In this document: positions 51,520 to 53,460 of the stretch, piece by piece
Position numbering within the stretch: position 1 is the stretch's first letter
Layout of the letters: every line of letters begins with the position of its first letter
Assembly (NCBI GenBank): GCA_036387335.1
Contig: DASVTZ010000042.1
Location: forward strand, 1 to 53,460
DNA length: 53,460 nt
DNA from: Longimicrobium sp.
GTDB lineage: Bacteria > Gemmatimonadota > Gemmatimonadetes > Longimicrobiales > Longimicrobiaceae
Direction of reading: 5' to 3'
Program-made: the position numbers and the translations under genes
Notes under the pieces: model-generated
Seen by the model: only the letters and a program-made list of their open reading frames with translations
Told to the model about the DNA's origin: nothing
The model's database searches: none

Positions 51520-52404
51520 ATGGACAGCGTCCATACCCCGACCCTGCGCGAGATCGACCGGCAGATCCACCTCCTGCGCGAGGCGGCGCTCCGCTTCGGC
51601 ACGGAGATGAACATGCTGGAGCGCGTCACCTGCGACCACGACGCGTGCACGCGCCCGGGCTGCCCGGACGCGGCGGTGGAGACGCTTACGCTGGGGCGCA
51701 TCCTCGGAGTGCTCGCCGGGGAGTGGGACCCGGACGACCTCCCGGAAGACCCCGGGGTGGGGCCGATGGAGCTGCTCCGGCAGGCAATGCTGGAGTTCGG
51801 GAGCGCGCTGGGGTTCTTTGCCTGTGACTGCAGCGAGGAGTGGTGCCCGAAGCGCAAGCCGCACGCGCTCACCACGCTCGATCTGCTGGCCGTGGTGGCG
51901 GGGGAGTGGCACGCGCGCGCCGGCTGCCTCTTCCGCTGCCAGCATTCCATCGGCGCCGACCGCATCGCGCAGACGGAGGCGAAGCTGGACCTCAACCGCG
52001 CGCTCCTGGGCGGCTTCCGCGAGCGGCTGGAGGGCACGCACGCTGTTGAGCGTAAAGCGATCGCAGCGCGCTCGCGCGAGGCCGCGAAGACGCTGACGTA
52101 CCGGGAGGCGCGCGCCGCCGCCACGCACGCCATCGAGGTGTGGGTGATGGAGCGCGGCTACCACGACGCGGAGGTGGACCGGATCCACCACTTCCTGCGT
52201 GAGCTCCCCGGGGGTTGGGATGAGCCCACCGCGGGTGCCTTCGTGCGCGCCGTCACCGATGCGGTGGATGCCCTGCTGGTGAGGGACGTACTCGCCGCGG
52301 AGATGTTCGACGTCCTCTTCGCCGCAGTGGAGCCCGCCATCCCCAACGCCGGCCTCCAGGCCGCCCCCGCCGGCGCGAACACCCGCTGGGCACGCCTCAA
52401 CTGA
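51520..52404 (+). CDS. Unknown Cys-rich protein
   Basis: The 294-residue protein has Cys clusters CDHDACTRPGC (about residues 38-48), CDCSEEWC (about 105-112) and CLFRCQH (about 138-144). The count and spacing suggest zinc binding. The C-terminal ~130 residues are helical and charged, with TYREARAAATHAIEVWV. No known family is recognised. It lies alone between the c-di-GMP gene and the HTH gene. The start is the ATG at 51520 directly before the conserved-looking charged helix; no clear ribosome binding site is visible. Confidence 0.6.
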   Translation: MDSVHTPTLREIDRQIHLLREAALRFGTEMNMLERVTCDHDACTRPGCPDAAVETLTLGRILGVLAGEWDPDDLPEDPGVGPMELLRQAMLEFGSALGFFACDCSEEWCPKRKPHALTTLDLLAVVAGEWHARAGCLFRCQHSIGADRIAQTEAKLDLNRALLGGFRERLEGTHAVERKAIAARSREAAKTLTYREARAAATHAIEVWVMERGYHDAEVDRIHHFLRELPGGWDEPTAGAFVRAVTDAVDALLVRDVLAAEMFDVLFAAVEPAIPNAGLQAAPAGANTRWARLN

Positions 52405-52643
52405 CAAGGCGGGGAAGAGAGACCTTCCGCGCTTTCTCCGCATCCACAACGTCACACCCGATGCCCACGCTGACCGGCTTCTGAAGAGCGTTGCCGTGCC
52501 GGGTGCGCCACGAATCGCACGCTTCAGATTGAAAGCGGTGCCCCGTCTGGCGTGAGATGGCCGAAATCGTTCTTTCGTGCGGGGGTAGGGGCGCGTATTT
52601 TGGTACCACGCGCTTCCGCAGCTCCCCCGCTCCCCGATCGCCG

Positions 52644-53342
52644 GTGCCCAAGACGCCCACCCGCAAGAAGGCGGATCTCCCGCTGGAGGTTTCCGTCGAG
52701 CACGACGTGGATTCCGGGTTCTGGACCCAGTTCAACCAGACGCCGGCGCGGCCTCGCGAGCGCGTGGACCTCGCCCTCAAGACTCGCGGCAAGCCGGGGA
52801 AGTGGCTCCACGATTCCCTCCTGGCTCGCGGCATGGAGGGGATCTCGTCGTACAGCACGGTGCACCGCTACCTCACGGGCGCGGTGGACAACCCGCCGAT
52901 CAGCTTCTGGGAAGAATCCGCGGCGGTGCTGGGGTTCCGCACCGGCTGGATCATCCTGGGCGAGGGCGAGCCGACGGACGAGGGGGAGCAGCGGCGGCTG
53001 CGAATGCGGAAGAAGGAGCGCGACGACGCCATCGACGAGGCCATCGCCTCCGAATTCCCCTACCTGAACGAGCTGCGCGGCCTGGGGCGCACCGCCGTCC
53101 GGGAGGCGCACGTGGAGCTGGTGCGCCGTGCCGAGCGCCACCTGCGCGCGTCCGAGGCCGACTACGACTCCGCGCGGCTCCGCGTGGAGATCGGCGAGGA
53201 GCTGGGGCGCGCGCTGATCCAGCCCCTGCGCATGTCGCGCCGCATGGGCCGCCTCCGCGACCGCCTCACCGACCGGCAGATCCACGACTACACCGTGCTC
53301 CTCGTGCAGGCGATCCTGGCGGTGCTGCCGGTGGAGCAGTAG
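52644..53342 (+). CDS. HTH-like regulator
   Basis: The protein is ~232 residues from GTG 52644, or 261 from ATG 52557. I favour the GTG because residues before it are low-complexity. A region with WLHDSLLARGMEGISSYSTVHRYLTGAVDNPPISFWEESAAVLGFRTGWIILGEG (about 50-105) has the repressor-like order: recognition-helix candidate, then an 'aLgv..gwLl.G' segment typical of Cro/CI-type domains. The C-terminal half is helical and charged, perhaps for dimerisation. The target is unknown. Confidence 0.6.
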   Translation: MPKTPTRKKADLPLEVSVEHDVDSGFWTQFNQTPARPRERVDLALKTRGKPGKWLHDSLLARGMEGISSYSTVHRYLTGAVDNPPISFWEESAAVLGFRTGWIILGEGEPTDEGEQRRLRMRKKERDDAIDEAIASEFPYLNELRGLGRTAVREAHVELVRRAERHLRASEADYDSARLRVEIGEELGRALIQPLRMSRRMGRLRDRLTDRQIHDYTVLLVQAILAVLPVEQ

Positions 53343-53370
53343 GGGGGGCGGTTCGATAAGCTGGGGCTCG

Positions 53371-53430
53371 ACCCGGCGGTTGAAACCGCTGCAACAACGG
53401 CGGGAAGCCTGCCTTCGCAGGCTTGGCGGG
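53371..53430. repeat. Dispersed hairpin repeat (same family as 15984-16040, opposite orientation)
   Basis: Starting ACCCGGCGGTTGAAACCGCT, this segment is nearly identical to the reverse complement of the one near 16 kb, including the AAGCCTGCCTTCGCAGGCTT hairpin. It lies about 30 nt after the last gene's stop and continues towards the right edge. Confidence 0.7.
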
Positions 53431-53460
53431 GTCGCATCCGGGTGCGGGAACGCGCCGGCG

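Overview
The window is uniformly GC-rich bacterial chromosome from a diderm organism: it carries lipoproteins with lipoboxes, a PilQ secretin and a type VI secretion (T6SS) locus. The mix of type IV pilus genes, an MglA-type GTPase, DUF4013-like proteins, an orphan lasso-type leader peptide and dispersed hairpin repeats fits Gemmatimonadota of the Longimicrobium type. That placement is an inference from gene content; Myxococcota or Acidobacteriota are not excluded. I see no rRNA, tRNA, CRISPR array or transposase.

Layout. 1-4374: membrane and small metabolic genes, with a minus-strand Abi_2/AbiF-family HEPN gene (1532-2410) that has a compact structured RNA with its own promoter and terminator just upstream. 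4378-10976: an oxidoreductase and membrane-protein pair, an aldo-keto reductase, an FAD dehydrogenase and an M49-like lipoprotein peptidase. 10996-12284: an HPr-kinase-like protein followed by an orphan RiPP-type leader peptide. 12348-15767: surface proteins, including a YadA-head-like protein ending in an S74-type chaperone domain. 16212-19852 (minus): a major-pilin-like prepilin, an MglA-like GTPase, an unknown protein and a frameshifted lipoprotein. 19853-24096: a lower-GC island with an HTH regulator, an N6-adenine DNA methylase and an unknown partner, with shared TTGCAC boxes. 24135-33482: pilQ-P-O-N-M on the minus strand and, divergently, four prepilin-like or pilus-assembly genes.

34134-47007 is a collinear T6SS locus: vgrG, a MORN protein, a DUF4150 PAAR-like protein, tssK, tssA, tssB, tssC, hcp, tssE, tssF, tssG. 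Many neighbours overlap by 4 bp. No tssJ, tssL, tssM or clpV is visible. TssB carries an unusual ~330-residue C-terminal extension made of two tandem copies of one domain. Downstream (47008-49520) two unrelated lower-GC genes alternate with partial copies of tssG. This pattern suggests an effector-cassette array built by recombination at tssG. The second cassette gene has a CheD-like Thr/Cys/His deamidase signature with matching residue spacing.

49658-53342 holds a PAS-GGDEF-EAL protein whose GGDEF motif is degenerate, a Cys-rich unknown protein and an HTH-like protein. The right edge ends in a dispersed repeat also present near 16 kb.
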